DNA of 44,026 nt, from NCBI GenBank assembly GCA_029881035.1, contig JAOUNI010000020.1, forward strand, positions 1-44,026, read 5' to 3'. Of this stretch, positions 16,747-25,616 are shown piece after piece; positions within the stretch are counted from its first letter, which is position 1; every line of letters begins with the position of its first letter. Made by a program: the position numbers and the translations under genes. This DNA comes from Gammaproteobacteria bacterium (GTDB lineage Bacteria; Pseudomonadota; Gammaproteobacteria; SZUA-229). The notes beneath the pieces are model-generated. The model had not been told where the DNA came from and ran no database searches. It was given only the letters and a program-made list of their open reading frames with translations.

Positions 16747-17777
16747 TGAAAGTCGATGGCAAGAATTATCGTACCGTGTGGCTGGAAGGTCATACCGTTT
16801 GCCTGATTGAGCAGAACCTGCTGCCATTCGAATTCAAAATATTTAGGGCAGAAAAATACCGAGAGACCTGCAGGGTGATCTCAACCATGATTGTCAGAGG
16901 TGCGGGTGCCATAGGTGCTACCGCTGGCTACGCTATGGCGCAGGCTTTTATTGAGCACGGCACTGATACCGATGCGGTAAACAAAGCTCGACACGAAATC
17001 GAGAATACAAGGCCCACCGCACAGAACCTTTTTTATGCGGTCGAACGAGTTTTCAGGGCAGGGCAGGCTTCTATAGAACAGGCCATTAGCGAAGCAGAAA
17101 CAATTGCCTATGAAGATGCCGATGCCTGTGAAAGAATCGGCGAACTGGGTAATGAGTTAATCAAAGATGGTTTTAATATAGAAACACACTGCAATGCCGG
17201 TTGGTTGGCGTTCGTTGATTTCGGCTCTGCGCTGTCACCGATTTATGCCGCGCACCGAAGTGGCAAAAAAGTGTTTGTTTATGCCGATGAAACCCGGCCC
17301 AGAGGTCAGGGCGCACGGCTCACTGCCTGGGAGCTAAAAAATGAAAACGTGCCTCACGTCATCATTCCGGATAATGCCGGCGCACACCTGATGTCACTGG
17401 GCAAGATAGATATGGTAATTGTCGGCTCAGACAGAATCGCCGCCAATGGCGATGTGGCTAATAAAATTGGCACGCTGGAAAAAGCCATTACCGCAAAATA
17501 TTATGGCATTCCTTTTTATGTCGCCGCGCCCACATCGACTATCGATTTTGACTGCGCTACTGGCAAAGACATACCCATAGAACAACGGCATCAGGATGAA
17601 GTGCTGTATCAATCAGGGCCCAACCAGCAAGGCATGCTGGAAACCGTGCTGATCAGTTCACCCGGCTCAGCCGCAATCAATCCGGCCTTTGATGTCACCC
17701 CCGCTGAACTGGTGACCGCCATCATTACCGAAAAAGGTATTTTCAAGCCGACAGATCTAGCAATTCTTAACGGCTAA
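16746..17777 (+). CDS. mtnA: S-methyl-5-thioribose-1-phosphate isomerase MtnA
   Basis: MtnA converts the aldose 5-methylthioribose 1-phosphate, and in several bacteria 5-deoxyribose 1-phosphate, to the ketose 1-phosphate. The 343-aa protein is full length and has RGAGAIGATAGYAMA (51-65), catalytic Cys149 in HCNAG, and Asp229 in GSDRIAANGDVANKIGT. Its ATG overlaps the stop of the aldolase-dehydrogenase gene by one base, so translation is probably coupled. No mtnB, mtnC, mtnD or methylthioribose kinase lies in the window. The pair therefore fits the DHAP shunt better than the full methionine salvage pathway. The phosphorylase or kinase that makes the substrate must be elsewhere. Confidence 0.95.
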   Translation: MKVDGKNYRTVWLEGHTVCLIEQNLLPFEFKIFRAEKYRETCRVISTMIVRGAGAIGATAGYAMAQAFIEHGTDTDAVNKARHEIENTRPTAQNLFYAVERVFRAGQASIEQAISEAETIAYEDADACERIGELGNELIKDGFNIETHCNAGWLAFVDFGSALSPIYAAHRSGKKVFVYADETRPRGQGARLTAWELKNENVPHVIIPDNAGAHLMSLGKIDMVIVGSDRIAANGDVANKIGTLEKAITAKYYGIPFYVAAPTSTIDFDCATGKDIPIEQRHQDEVLYQSGPNQQGMLETVLISSPGSAAINPAFDVTPAELVTAIITEKGIFKPTDLAILNG

Positions 17778-17880
17778 TCTATACAGATACTTACATTATC
17801 CACAGACGAGTCAGATTGACTGATTATTAACTACAAGAACATGAATCCAGATGATGATGTCATCAATTGTCTCAGGTTAA

Positions 17881-20739
17881 TTACTCAATAAATGGTGTAT
17901 TTATCTGGGCGAGGTCGGGTTCGCCACAGTGCCGTAAAATAAACTCACGACTATGATCGCGTAATTCAAGCGCGGCATGCCAGTTGCCGTTATTGTGTTT
18001 ATTCATTATCGCTTTACTGTCGATTGCTTCACCAATATCAATGTTGATTGAACCGTAATGCGGAAACCACGAACCGTCCCGTAATATGGATCTTGTGCCA
18101 CGTATGGCTACCGGAACGATCGGCACACCAGCCTGTGCAGCAACCGTAAAAGCGCCCATATGAAATGGCCTTAAACCCGGCACACGGGTGAAGGTACCTT
18201 CTGCAAAAAATATCAATGTATGTCCCTGTTTGAGCGTATTGGCCAGATGATGGGTATCTTCCACACTTTTACTGGACTCATAACGATCGACAAATTCTGT
18301 GTGAATATTTTTTAATGGAATACGATTGTAAAAATGCGTAGCTAATTCTTTTTTGGCAATAAATCGGAGATAACCGGGCATGGTCGCCAACAGTGCATAG
18401 CTGTCCAGATAACTGGTGTGATTTGAGACCAGGACATAAGCTTGTCCTGGCTTCGGAATATTTTCAATACCATTGACCGTAACTTTAATAGCAGCGAGTT
18501 TACCCAGCAAACGCGTACAGTTTTTTGTAATAAACCAGCGCAGGGAAAAGCCAGGCATGAACATGGTGACTAGCCAGACAATGATTGCCAGTAGGCAATA
18601 GGTAACCCAGCAATACGCTGCATAAAGCACAGAGAGCCCATAACGCCACATGCGTCGAAGCTGAGGCAGAATACTGGCAAGCGTGATTCGCGTTAACTGC
18701 CAGTAGATTCCAGCATGCTTTTTACCAATTCGGCCTGTTTCAAACAGTTCACGGCTGGCAGCGCGGCGAATTTTCCCGCTCGAAGTTTTTAAAACCGTGC
18801 CGGGTGGTGCCAGTACCACTTCATCGGGTGGTGAGCCGATGAGATCAGTGGCCAGTGAATTAATTTCATGACGAAGTTTTTCCAGATCATTATCGTCCTT
18901 ACTACGTGTTTCAGCGACCACGATCAGGCGTTCTGTTTTACTGTGTTTGTCTTCACTCCCGAAAACCGCAACACGGCCTGTGCGTATCGCTGAAATATTA
19001 CCAACGGCTTCTTCCAGCTCATGCGGATAGATATTTCGACCTGCTCGAATAATGATATCTTTCACCCGGCCAGTAACAAATAATTCACCATTCGCCATAT
19101 AAGCCAGATCACCGGTATCCAGCCAGTCGCCATCAAACAGAGATTGTGTTTTTTCAGTGTCGCGATAATAACCACTCGTTGAAGATGGCCCCTGAAACTC
19201 CAGACGGCCTTCACGGCGCTCGGGCAGTTCATGTCCAGCCGGGTCGATGACCCTGAGTTGATGATGAGGCAGAGGCGGGCCACTGGACACAAATTTGAGT
19301 GCATTTTTATCTTCGGCATCGACCGGTCTAGCAACACCCGATCGCATAAATCGACTTCGTTCGATCTGGTCAACGAGCGCGCCACGATCCAGTGGTGGAA
19401 ATGCAAGACCAACGGTTGACTCTGCCAGACCATAGACCGGCATCATGGCTTTATTGTTAAATCCGAAAGCTGCAAAACGCTGACTGAAATTATTAATCGT
19501 TTCAGAGCTAACCGCTTCTGCGCCGTTGAAGGCAGCGCGCCACGAACTGAGGTCAAGATTTTGTATGTCTTCGTTATTTATGCGTCGCAAGCAGTATTCA
19601 TAGCCAAAGTTAGGTGACGCCGACAGGGTGCCACGATAACGATGAATTGCCCACAGCCAGCGCTCTGGTCTGGCCAGAAAACTCAATGGCGGCATGACCA
19701 CGAATAACGCAGCGTAATACAGGCTGCCTAACCATGCACCGATTAAGCCCATATCGTGATAAAGCGGCAGCCAGCTGACGAACACATCATTGGCATCAGC
19801 CTTGACTACTTCGCCCATGGCACGGATGTTAGCCAGCAAATTCGCATGCGTGAGTACAACGCCTTTAGGGTCACCGGTACTACCCGAGGTATATTGTAAA
19901 AATGCAATGTCGTTGCCTGTTAATACGGGCATGGCTGAAATCGCTGAAGATGAAGCCAGTTCAACCGTTGTCACAATCTGTTGTAAATCCGGTACCTGTG
20001 ACTTGAGCAATTGAGCGACTTTTATAGCTTCGGCTACAGTAATAAATGTTTTTACCCGACAGTTGTTGAGGATGTGCACGTGCCTACGCATATGATCTTC
20101 AAGCTGTGATGGCCGCGAGGGAGGATAGATAGGCACGGGGACACCACCGGCCATTAAAACTCCCATAAAACTATAGAAGTAGTCAGGACTACTCGGCAGC
20201 ATAATGGCAACCGGTTCTGCCGGTTTAATTCCATTCCGCTGGAGCGCGCCAGCGACACACAGGGCAGTATCCTTGAGCTGCTGATAGCTAATCAATTCGC
20301 CATCACCTTCGTCCGTACATATCTGAATATGTGGACGGCTGCCATGTGCACTGACATGCCAGTTCAAAACATCAATCAGCGTGAGCGAATCGTCCGGAGT
20401 CGCCTCAACCTCACCCAGTTCTGCCACTTGTATATCTGTTGTATATAAGGCTGACCTGGAGCTTTCTGCGCTCTGAATGGCGCGTAGTAAATCCCTGGCT
20501 GATTCGGCTTCAGCGAAAATTTTCTCCGGCAATGCCAGCTCGAATTTTTTTTCAACCCTGGCAATCAATTCAACACGACCCAGACTATCAAGGCCGAGGT
20601 CTTTCTCGAAATGACTGTCCAGGGTTAATGCTTTTCCGGATGGAATATTTTGATGGATTTCGGTGACTAGCGTATTTATAACCTGCAACAATGTAGTCAC
20701 AGCATTATCAACCTGTGTTGTTGCCCTGGAGGTTTGCAT
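17881..20739 (-). CDS. Three-domain ACP / fatty acyl-AMP ligase / lysophospholipid acyltransferase fusion
   Basis: The 952-aa protein carries, in order, an acyl carrier domain (1-95, phosphopantetheine Ser52 in LGLDSLGRVEL), an AMP-forming acyl ligase (about 115-670, with YTSGSTGDPKGVV, YGLAEST and TGDL motifs), a hydrophobic membrane segment (about 695-735), and a PlsC-type acyltransferase (NHTSYLD, which is HX4D, and FFAEGTF). The simplest reading is that the ligase activates a free fatty acid as acyl-AMP, loads it on the carrier, and the C-terminal domain transfers it to a lysolipid at the inner membrane. This is similar in logic to Aas of E. coli. The order of reactions is inferred. The gene is monocistronic and converges with mtnA. 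Confidence 0.9.
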   Translation of the reverse strand: MQTSRATTQVDNAVTTLLQVINTLVTEIHQNIPSGKALTLDSHFEKDLGLDSLGRVELIARVEKKFELALPEKIFAEAESARDLLRAIQSAESSRSALYTTDIQVAELGEVEATPDDSLTLIDVLNWHVSAHGSRPHIQICTDEGDGELISYQQLKDTALCVAGALQRNGIKPAEPVAIMLPSSPDYFYSFMGVLMAGGVPVPIYPPSRPSQLEDHMRRHVHILNNCRVKTFITVAEAIKVAQLLKSQVPDLQQIVTTVELASSSAISAMPVLTGNDIAFLQYTSGSTGDPKGVVLTHANLLANIRAMGEVVKADANDVFVSWLPLYHDMGLIGAWLGSLYYAALFVVMPPLSFLARPERWLWAIHRYRGTLSASPNFGYEYCLRRINNEDIQNLDLSSWRAAFNGAEAVSSETINNFSQRFAAFGFNNKAMMPVYGLAESTVGLAFPPLDRGALVDQIERSRFMRSGVARPVDAEDKNALKFVSSGPPLPHHQLRVIDPAGHELPERREGRLEFQGPSSTSGYYRDTEKTQSLFDGDWLDTGDLAYMANGELFVTGRVKDIIIRAGRNIYPHELEEAVGNISAIRTGRVAVFGSEDKHSKTERLIVVAETRSKDDNDLEKLRHEINSLATDLIGSPPDEVVLAPPGTVLKTSSGKIRRAASRELFETGRIGKKHAGIYWQLTRITLASILPQLRRMWRYGLSVLYAAYCWVTYCLLAIIVWLVTMFMPGFSLRWFITKNCTRLLGKLAAIKVTVNGIENIPKPGQAYVLVSNHTSYLDSYALLATMPGYLRFIAKKELATHFYNRIPLKNIHTEFVDRYESSKSVEDTHHLANTLKQGHTLIFFAEGTFTRVPGLRPFHMGAFTVAAQAGVPIVPVAIRGTRSILRDGSWFPHYGSINIDIGEAIDSKAIMNKHNNGNWHAALELRDHSREFILRHCGEPDLAQINTPFIE

Positions 20740-21178
20740 TGAATGTACCCCTACAATTTCTGTTGTAAAAAATAACAGAAATAAACCAGCTATCCGAACA
20801 GTATAAGCATTATCAAGCTTGTGGAAATTAATTTATAACATTCAATCATCAAGAGTATCCAGCTACTTATTAAATAATCTTATTAGTTCTGCTTGTAGCC
20901 GTTATTAAAACCGGCACCACATTAAAGCCGATAAAAATAATTTATAGACAATTATCAACAAGACGGCTTCAGCTCATTTTTTGAAATTATTCAGAATGAC
21001 GATCTATTACCAGAACATTTGAATAAGTACAGAAAAACTATTGTTTACATACCCTGATAATTAGCTGCATTTATAATGGCAACATCACATAAATTAGTGA
21101 TCTAAGAGAATACTTCGAAAAATAATATAGGTATGATATAGATGTGGTTCAATATTATTAGTAATGGAGGTTTGATTA
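20740..21178. promoter_or_regulatory. 439-bp divergent intergenic region, ACP-ligase fusion versus HPF/cold-shock operon
   Basis: No gene is seen. An inverted repeat TTTCTGTT (20757-20764) / AACAGAAA (20774-20781) lies 18 bases upstream of the fusion gene start on its strand. On the other side a perfect -10-like TATAAT occurs at 21072-21077, without a good -35. A strong GGAGG site at 21167 precedes the HPF/cold-shock start. The remainder is AT-rich and featureless. Confidence 0.45.
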
Positions 21179-21745
21179 ATGAAACAGCCTTTGCAAGTTA
21201 ATTTTCGAGACATCCCACCCTCTGAGTTTATAGAAGCCAATATCCGTGAAAAAGCCGCCAAGCTAGATGAGTTCTATGATCACATCATGGCCTGTAAGGT
21301 AATGGTAGAGGCTCCTCATACCCACCACCATAAAGGTGTTCTATACCACGTTAGAATTGATCTGACCGTGCCGAACGGTGAGATTGTTATCAATCGTGCC
21401 CCCAAAGATCATCATGCGCATGAGGATGTTTATGTAGCCATCCGTGATGCCTTTAATGCAGCTCGCAGAAAATTGCAGGACTTTTCCCGTAAACAGCGGG
21501 GTGATATCAAACATCACGAAACTCCACCGCACGGTGTTGTCACCGAACTGGTTCCTTATGAGGATTTTGGCAGGATACTGACTTCAGACGGCAGAGACAT
21601 TTATTTCCATCGCAACAGTCTGGTTGATGGCGATTTTGACGGCCTTGAAGAAGGTGACAAAGTTAGATTTTCGGAAGTCGCAGGCGATGAAGGCCCGCAG
21701 GCCAGCACTGTGCACTTAATTGGTAAACACAATATTGTCGGCTGA
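21179..21745 (+). CDS. HPF/RaiA-family ribosome-associated protein fused to a cold-shock domain
   Basis: The 188-aa cytoplasmic protein has an N-terminal HPF/RaiA-type ribosome-hibernation domain (about 1-105: QVNFRDIPPSEFIEANIREK, then EDVYVAIRDAFNAARRKLQD). It is followed by a cold-shock nucleic-acid-binding domain (about 120-182) with DFGRILTSDGRDIYFHRNSL and GDKVRFSEV. Such fusions are thought to bind the small ribosomal subunit under stress, and the cold-shock half would add RNA affinity. A consensus GGAGG precedes the ATG. It is followed after 17 bases by a CBS protein gene with its own strong ribosome binding site. A decayed copy of its 3' end lies at 4950-5106. Confidence 0.93.
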   Translation: MKQPLQVNFRDIPPSEFIEANIREKAAKLDEFYDHIMACKVMVEAPHTHHHKGVLYHVRIDLTVPNGEIVINRAPKDHHAHEDVYVAIRDAFNAARRKLQDFSRKQRGDIKHHETPPHGVVTELVPYEDFGRILTSDGRDIYFHRNSLVDGDFDGLEEGDKVRFSEVAGDEGPQASTVHLIGKHNIVG

Positions 21746-21762
21746 TAAAGGAGGAAAAGCTC

Positions 21763-22212
21763 ATGACAGCAGGGGAGTATTGTAATCGTGAAGTGGTCAT
21801 CACGGATCGTGACACATCTATTGCACAGGCCGCTATACTGATGCGAGAACACCATGTTGGTAGTCTGGTGGTGGTGAAAAAACGAGATGGTGCAAATGTA
21901 CCGATTGGGATTGTCACCGATCGTGATCTGGTCATTGAAGTCATCGCACTTAAAGTACCCATTAATTCTGTCATCGTCGGCGATATTATGAGCACTGATC
22001 TAGTTACAGTTGAGGAGCAGGAGACGCTGATTAACACACTGGATCTCATGCTGAAAAAAGGCGTTCGCCGTATTCCTGTTGTTGATAAGCAGAAAAATCT
22101 TCAGGGTATTCTGACGGCAGATGATGCTATTGATCTGCTGGCCGAGTCGATGAGTGATCTTACGAAAATAATCAACAAGGAGCTGATGTATGAAATAAAG
22201 CAGCGACCTTAG
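21763..22212 (+). CDS. CBS-pair domain protein
   Basis: The 149-aa cytoplasmic protein consists of two tandem CBS motifs (about 8-65 and 73-130: DTSIAQAAILMREHHVGSLV, then IGIVTDRDLV; GDIMSTDLVTVEE, then RRIPVVDKQ and GILTADDAIDLL). CBS pairs bind adenine nucleotides and usually sense energy state. AAAGGAGGAAA precedes the ATG. Co-transcription with the HPF/cold-shock gene suggests that it relays energy status to ribosome hibernation or RNA metabolism, which is inference. No catalytic domain is attached. Confidence 0.92.
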   Translation: MTAGEYCNREVVITDRDTSIAQAAILMREHHVGSLVVVKKRDGANVPIGIVTDRDLVIEVIALKVPINSVIVGDIMSTDLVTVEEQETLINTLDLMLKKGVRRIPVVDKQKNLQGILTADDAIDLLAESMSDLTKIINKELMYEIKQRP

Positions 22213-22245
22213 TCGTTACCATGGTTTTCTCTGATCCTGTGGCTG

Positions 22246-22288
22246 TGGTAGTCACTGTTAATAAGTGATTTTATCGCGGCCACTACCA
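22246..22288. terminator. Weak nested hairpin between the CBS gene and the convergent YfaZ-like gene
   Basis: TGGTAGT (from 22246) can pair with ACTACCA. Inside it, TCACT (22252-22256) pairs with AGTGA (22264-22268), followed by TTTT. The stems are short and the T-run is only four bases, so termination is plausible but weak. Confidence 0.3.
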
Positions 22289-22296
22289 ACCCCAGG

Positions 22297-22878
22297 CTAA
22301 AAAGACCACAACAGTCCAAGATAAACACCGCGATCAAAATCCTCGGACATGCCATGCACCTGTTGGGTTTTAATCCTGCGATAACCTAGACGAATAGAAG
22401 CATCTGCCATAAGCTCATAATCACAATTAGCATATAACCATGACACACTGTCGCCATCGGCAAATGTGAGCGATTCACCGGCATAATTCAGGCCTGTTTG
22501 AAAATGGAGCCTGTCAGGCGACGACGGTCGATAAGCCAACTCAACACCAACTGCAAGCGCACTTAAATAATAACCCAGTGGATCTGCTGCAATGACTCTA
22601 ATGCCGGCACCGGCCATTAATCCATTTGAATCGCCCGTAAAACTGGTGAGGCCGGCACTGGCAAATATGTCCTGATGTTTGTTCTGTTCACTGTAAAGAA
22701 GCTGCCCATTTAGTCTTAGTGCTGAATCGTTATCTTTAGCATCAGCGCTTTCAAAAATAAGATTGATATTATTTTTGCCAATTTCGATACCAAATGTCTG
22801 CGCAGTAACATCGTATGTAAAAAATACCTGGCATATGATTATGCCGGCCATGGAAATATATGTAATAGAGCATCTCAT
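22297..22878 (-). CDS. YfaZ-like outer-membrane beta-barrel protein
   Basis: From the ATG at 22876-22878 the protein has 193 aa; a longer reading from a TTG at 22902 is less likely, since AGGGA is spaced for the ATG. The signal peptide ends near YDVTAQ. The rest alternates polar and hydrophobic residues in beta-strand fashion (GIEIGKNNINLIFE, LMAGAGIRVIAADPLGYYLS, DASIRLGYRRIK) and ends in a terminal Phe (GLLWSF), typical of outer-membrane barrels. The pattern matches the YfaZ family, whose function is unknown. It converges with the CBS gene and diverges from the ceramidase-like gene. Confidence 0.7.
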   Translation of the reverse strand: MRCSITYISMAGIIICQVFFTYDVTAQTFGIEIGKNNINLIFESADAKDNDSALRLNGQLLYSEQNKHQDIFASAGLTSFTGDSNGLMAGAGIRVIAADPLGYYLSALAVGVELAYRPSSPDRLHFQTGLNYAGESLTFADGDSVSWLYANCDYELMADASIRLGYRRIKTQQVHGMSEDFDRGVYLGLLWSF

Positions 22879-23120
22879 AATGATTATCCCTATACCCCAC
22901 AATGAACAAATTTGTGGCCGCTTCCGTTATTGGTAATACTCGGTCCGTTTCCCAGTTAAATACCAAACTCAACCATTGTCCACCAGATAATTTACATCAA
23001 TACACAATTGTCGGACAACATCCATCGTTATTTGGTATTGTAGGTATCAAAGTTTCGTATTTTCACATACGACAATTGTCGATTCTGGTATGGTTGTTTC
23101 TATTAGTTAAAATTATTGCT

Positions 23121-23873
23121 ATGAACAAAAGACATTTTTTATTACTGGCCGTTAAGTTTAGTGCCATCATCGCGATGCTATTATTGCCTGCCATGCCTCA
23201 GGATGTGCACTACCATGATTTTGCGGACCAGCGCACACTATTCGGTGTACCCAATTTTTTCAATGTTGCATCGAACATACCCTATCTTTTTATTGGCCTG
23301 CTAGGCTACTTACTGATCCTCAAACAAAGTCAGCTAGCGATCGTGTTTTCCTTAAAATATGCCTATGGCTTATTTTTTGTCGGCGTCGCGCTGGTGTGTT
23401 TTGGCTCTGGTTATTACCATCTAAACCCGTCAAACGCGACTTTACTCTGGGATCGTCTGCCAATGACACTGACTTTCATGTCATTTTTCACTGTCATTAT
23501 TGGTGAATACATACATGAAAAATCAGCCCAGCAATTATTTATTCCTCTGTTAGTCACGGGTATGTTTTCAGTCATTTACTGGTACTGGAGCGAAACCGTC
23601 GGGCATGGCGATTTACGACTGTATATTCTTGTTCAATTTTTACCCATGATTATGATGCCACTGATCTTATGGCTGTTTTCCTCGCGTTTTACCTACGGCC
23701 ATTATTACTGGCTGATCATCGGCTGCTACCTGCTGGCAAAAATATTTGAACTGGCTGATCAGTTTGTATTTGATGCGCTAGGTTTTATTTCTGGCCACAG
23801 CATCAAACATCTGGTATCAGCGATTGCACCGTATTTATTTTATCTGGCATTGAAATGCCGCCGACCTGTTTGA
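23121..23873 (+). CDS. Alkaline-ceramidase-like multi-pass membrane protein
   Basis: The reading frame opens at 22902, but the first ~70 codons look non-coding. I start at the ATG at 23121 (MNKRHF), giving 250 aa with about seven membrane helices. Conserved segments match the alkaline ceramidase (PF05875-type) superfamily: HYHDFADQR, GVPNFFNVASNIPYLFIG, then GSGYYHLNPSNATLLWDRLP, IIGEYI and a late His-rich GHSIKHLVSA. Family enzymes are zinc-dependent membrane amidases. Bacterial homologues are mostly untested, and sphingolipids are not expected in this host, so the substrate is open. The ribosome binding site is poor. The gene appears single. Confidence 0.75.
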   Translation: MNKRHFLLLAVKFSAIIAMLLLPAMPQDVHYHDFADQRTLFGVPNFFNVASNIPYLFIGLLGYLLILKQSQLAIVFSLKYAYGLFFVGVALVCFGSGYYHLNPSNATLLWDRLPMTLTFMSFFTVIIGEYIHEKSAQQLFIPLLVTGMFSVIYWYWSETVGHGDLRLYILVQFLPMIMMPLILWLFSSRFTYGHYYWLIIGCYLLAKIFELADQFVFDALGFISGHSIKHLVSAIAPYLFYLALKCRRPV

Positions 23874-24179
23874 TTGCCATTAAGTCAATGATCCACCGTT
23901 TTTTCTCATCACCCGCTTTTCATTCACAGCCAAATTTAATTTCAATTTAACCAGGCAATTGTCTGTAATATTTATCATTGCTAATATATACACTCTAATC
24001 CAGTCAACGTCTCGACATTGACGTTACCCTGATGATGACACATGTAATCATACCTATCAGGCTTCAATACATGGAATTATCAGGTATCGATTTTGTGTGA
24101 CTGCAATAGACCGTTCTGCAATCCTGTCAGGTAGGATGACAGACTCCATTATTTTTTTATAACCTACTAAGGCCCGTTT
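23874..24179. other. 306-bp intergenic region without a gene
   Basis: No coding is visible. Two short inverted repeats occur: AACGTC/GACGTT (24006-24025) and CTGTCA/TGACAG (24124-24142). The latter is followed 11 bases later by a T-rich stretch. TATCAGG appears twice about 26 bases apart. Promoter boxes for the downstream MFS gene are not clear. Confidence 0.35.
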
Positions 24180-25583
24180 TTGAAACAGCGCTACTCAAGA
24201 GACCCGGTCACAAACCGCAGCTTAAGGCACTCGGTTCGAGATGGTGCTGCCTATGCTGTAATGCTAGGTAGTGGTGAAACCTATTTTTCAGCCTTTGCCA
24301 TTTTTCTTAAGGCGAGTACGGCCCAGATCGGTTTTCTGGCATCCGTGCCGGCACTACTGGCATCCTTCGCGCAGTTGCTTTCAGCCTGGCTAGGTCACAG
24401 CTTCGGCAATCGAAAAGCCATTATTCTTCTGGGTGCCAGCCTGCAGGCACTGATCTGGATTCCTATGTCACTTTTGCCATGGTTAGAGTCTGACTACGTG
24501 GTAGAAATATTCATTATCTGCGTCACCCTCTATTACGCTTTTGGTAATCTGGCTGCACCACAATGGTCAAGCTTGATGGGCGATCTGGTAGCTGAAAAAA
24601 AACGCGGGCGATATTTTGCATTCCGCACGCGTATCTCCAGCATGACTTCTTTTCTGGCGTTAGTCGCTGCCGGAATGATATTGCATTTTTTTGATAGCCA
24701 TCTGGCGACCAAAACAGGCTATCTGATCCTGTTTTCCGTTGCCTTTTTTTCACGTCTTGTTTCTGTCTACCATCTGATAAAAATGCATGATCCTGCCGGT
24801 CACGTCGCCGCAATCGAAATGCCGGTTGAAAAACTCACCTGGAAGCAATTAAAACAATCCCAGTTTGCCGGTTTTTCACTTTACTTCGCCCTCATCCAGT
24901 TTAGTGTCGCCCTCGGCTCACCTTTTTTCTCGATCTACCTGTTACGCGATCTTGGCTTTAGTTATGTTGAATTTATGGCCTGCACCGCAGCGACGGTATT
25001 TATGCAATTCCTGACGCTCAATCGCTGGGGACTTATTTCAGATATTTTTGGCAACCGGATCATTCTTAGCTTATGCGGCAGCCTGATACCGTTTGTGCCA
25101 TTTTTCTGGCTGCTGTCGTCTAATTTTTATTATCTGATGGTGGCGCAGGCCTTTGGCGGCATTATCTGGGCAGGTTTCACCCTCAGTGCCAGCAACTTCC
25201 TGTATGACCTGATTCCACCGAATAAACGTGCGACCTATATGGCGGCTCATAGCGTACTGGGCAGTATTGGGGTGTTTTTTGGCGCCTTGCTGGGCGGTTA
25301 TCTAGGTAGCGTGATGCCGGCACAATATATTATTTTGGGCTATGAAATAAACCTGGTCAGCCAGCTCTATAATGTTTTTATCCTGTCCTTTATTCTCAGG
25401 GCAATTACGTCTTTTCTGCTGATCCCCAAATTAAAAGAGATCAGGCGCGTTAAGCCAGTTTCCATAAGGCGATTGATTTTCAGGATAGTGCGGTTCAATT
25501 CATTATCGGGCCTGAATTTCGAAGTCATCAGCAGCCGTAAAAAAACAGTCCAAACAGAGGCAGCTAAAAAAAACGGCTCCTGA
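24180..25583 (+). CDS. MFS transporter, substrate unknown
   Basis: The 467-aa inner-membrane protein has about twelve hydrophobic helices in the major facilitator pattern, with a GHSFGNRKAIILLGA loop between helices 2 and 3. It begins at a TTG: an in-frame TAA ten bases upstream excludes longer starts, AAGG is spaced for it, and the conserved LRHSVRDGAAYAVMLGSGETY segment starts soon after. A basic C-terminal tail ends in the terminator stem. No neighbouring pathway indicates the cargo. The family of GETYxxAFAIF carriers is widespread in proteobacteria and uncharacterised as far as I know. Confidence 0.85.
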   Translation: MKQRYSRDPVTNRSLRHSVRDGAAYAVMLGSGETYFSAFAIFLKASTAQIGFLASVPALLASFAQLLSAWLGHSFGNRKAIILLGASLQALIWIPMSLLPWLESDYVVEIFIICVTLYYAFGNLAAPQWSSLMGDLVAEKKRGRYFAFRTRISSMTSFLALVAAGMILHFFDSHLATKTGYLILFSVAFFSRLVSVYHLIKMHDPAGHVAAIEMPVEKLTWKQLKQSQFAGFSLYFALIQFSVALGSPFFSIYLLRDLGFSYVEFMACTAATVFMQFLTLNRWGLISDIFGNRIILSLCGSLIPFVPFFWLLSSNFYYLMVAQAFGGIIWAGFTLSASNFLYDLIPPNKRATYMAAHSVLGSIGVFFGALLGGYLGSVMPAQYIILGYEINLVSQLYNVFILSFILRAITSFLLIPKLKEIRRVKPVSIRRLIFRIVRFNSLSGLNFEVISSRKKTVQTEAAKKNGS

Positions 25584-25597
25584 GAGCCGTTTTTTTG
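25566..25597. terminator. Bidirectional intrinsic terminator overlapping the MFS stop codon
   Basis: AAAACGGCTC and GAGCCGTTTT pair around CTGA. A-run to the left and T-run to the right let it work on both strands, serving the MFS gene and the convergent histone-like gene. The MFS stop codon TGA lies in the loop. Confidence 0.93.
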
Positions 25598-25616
25598 TAA
25601 GTTCAACCAGTTTGGT

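Noticed and set aside
22902-23120. N-terminal extension of the ceramidase-like reading frame
   Set aside because: The translated stretch lacks membrane or family features, overlaps the YfaZ-like promoter, and the family similarity starts only after the ATG at 23121.
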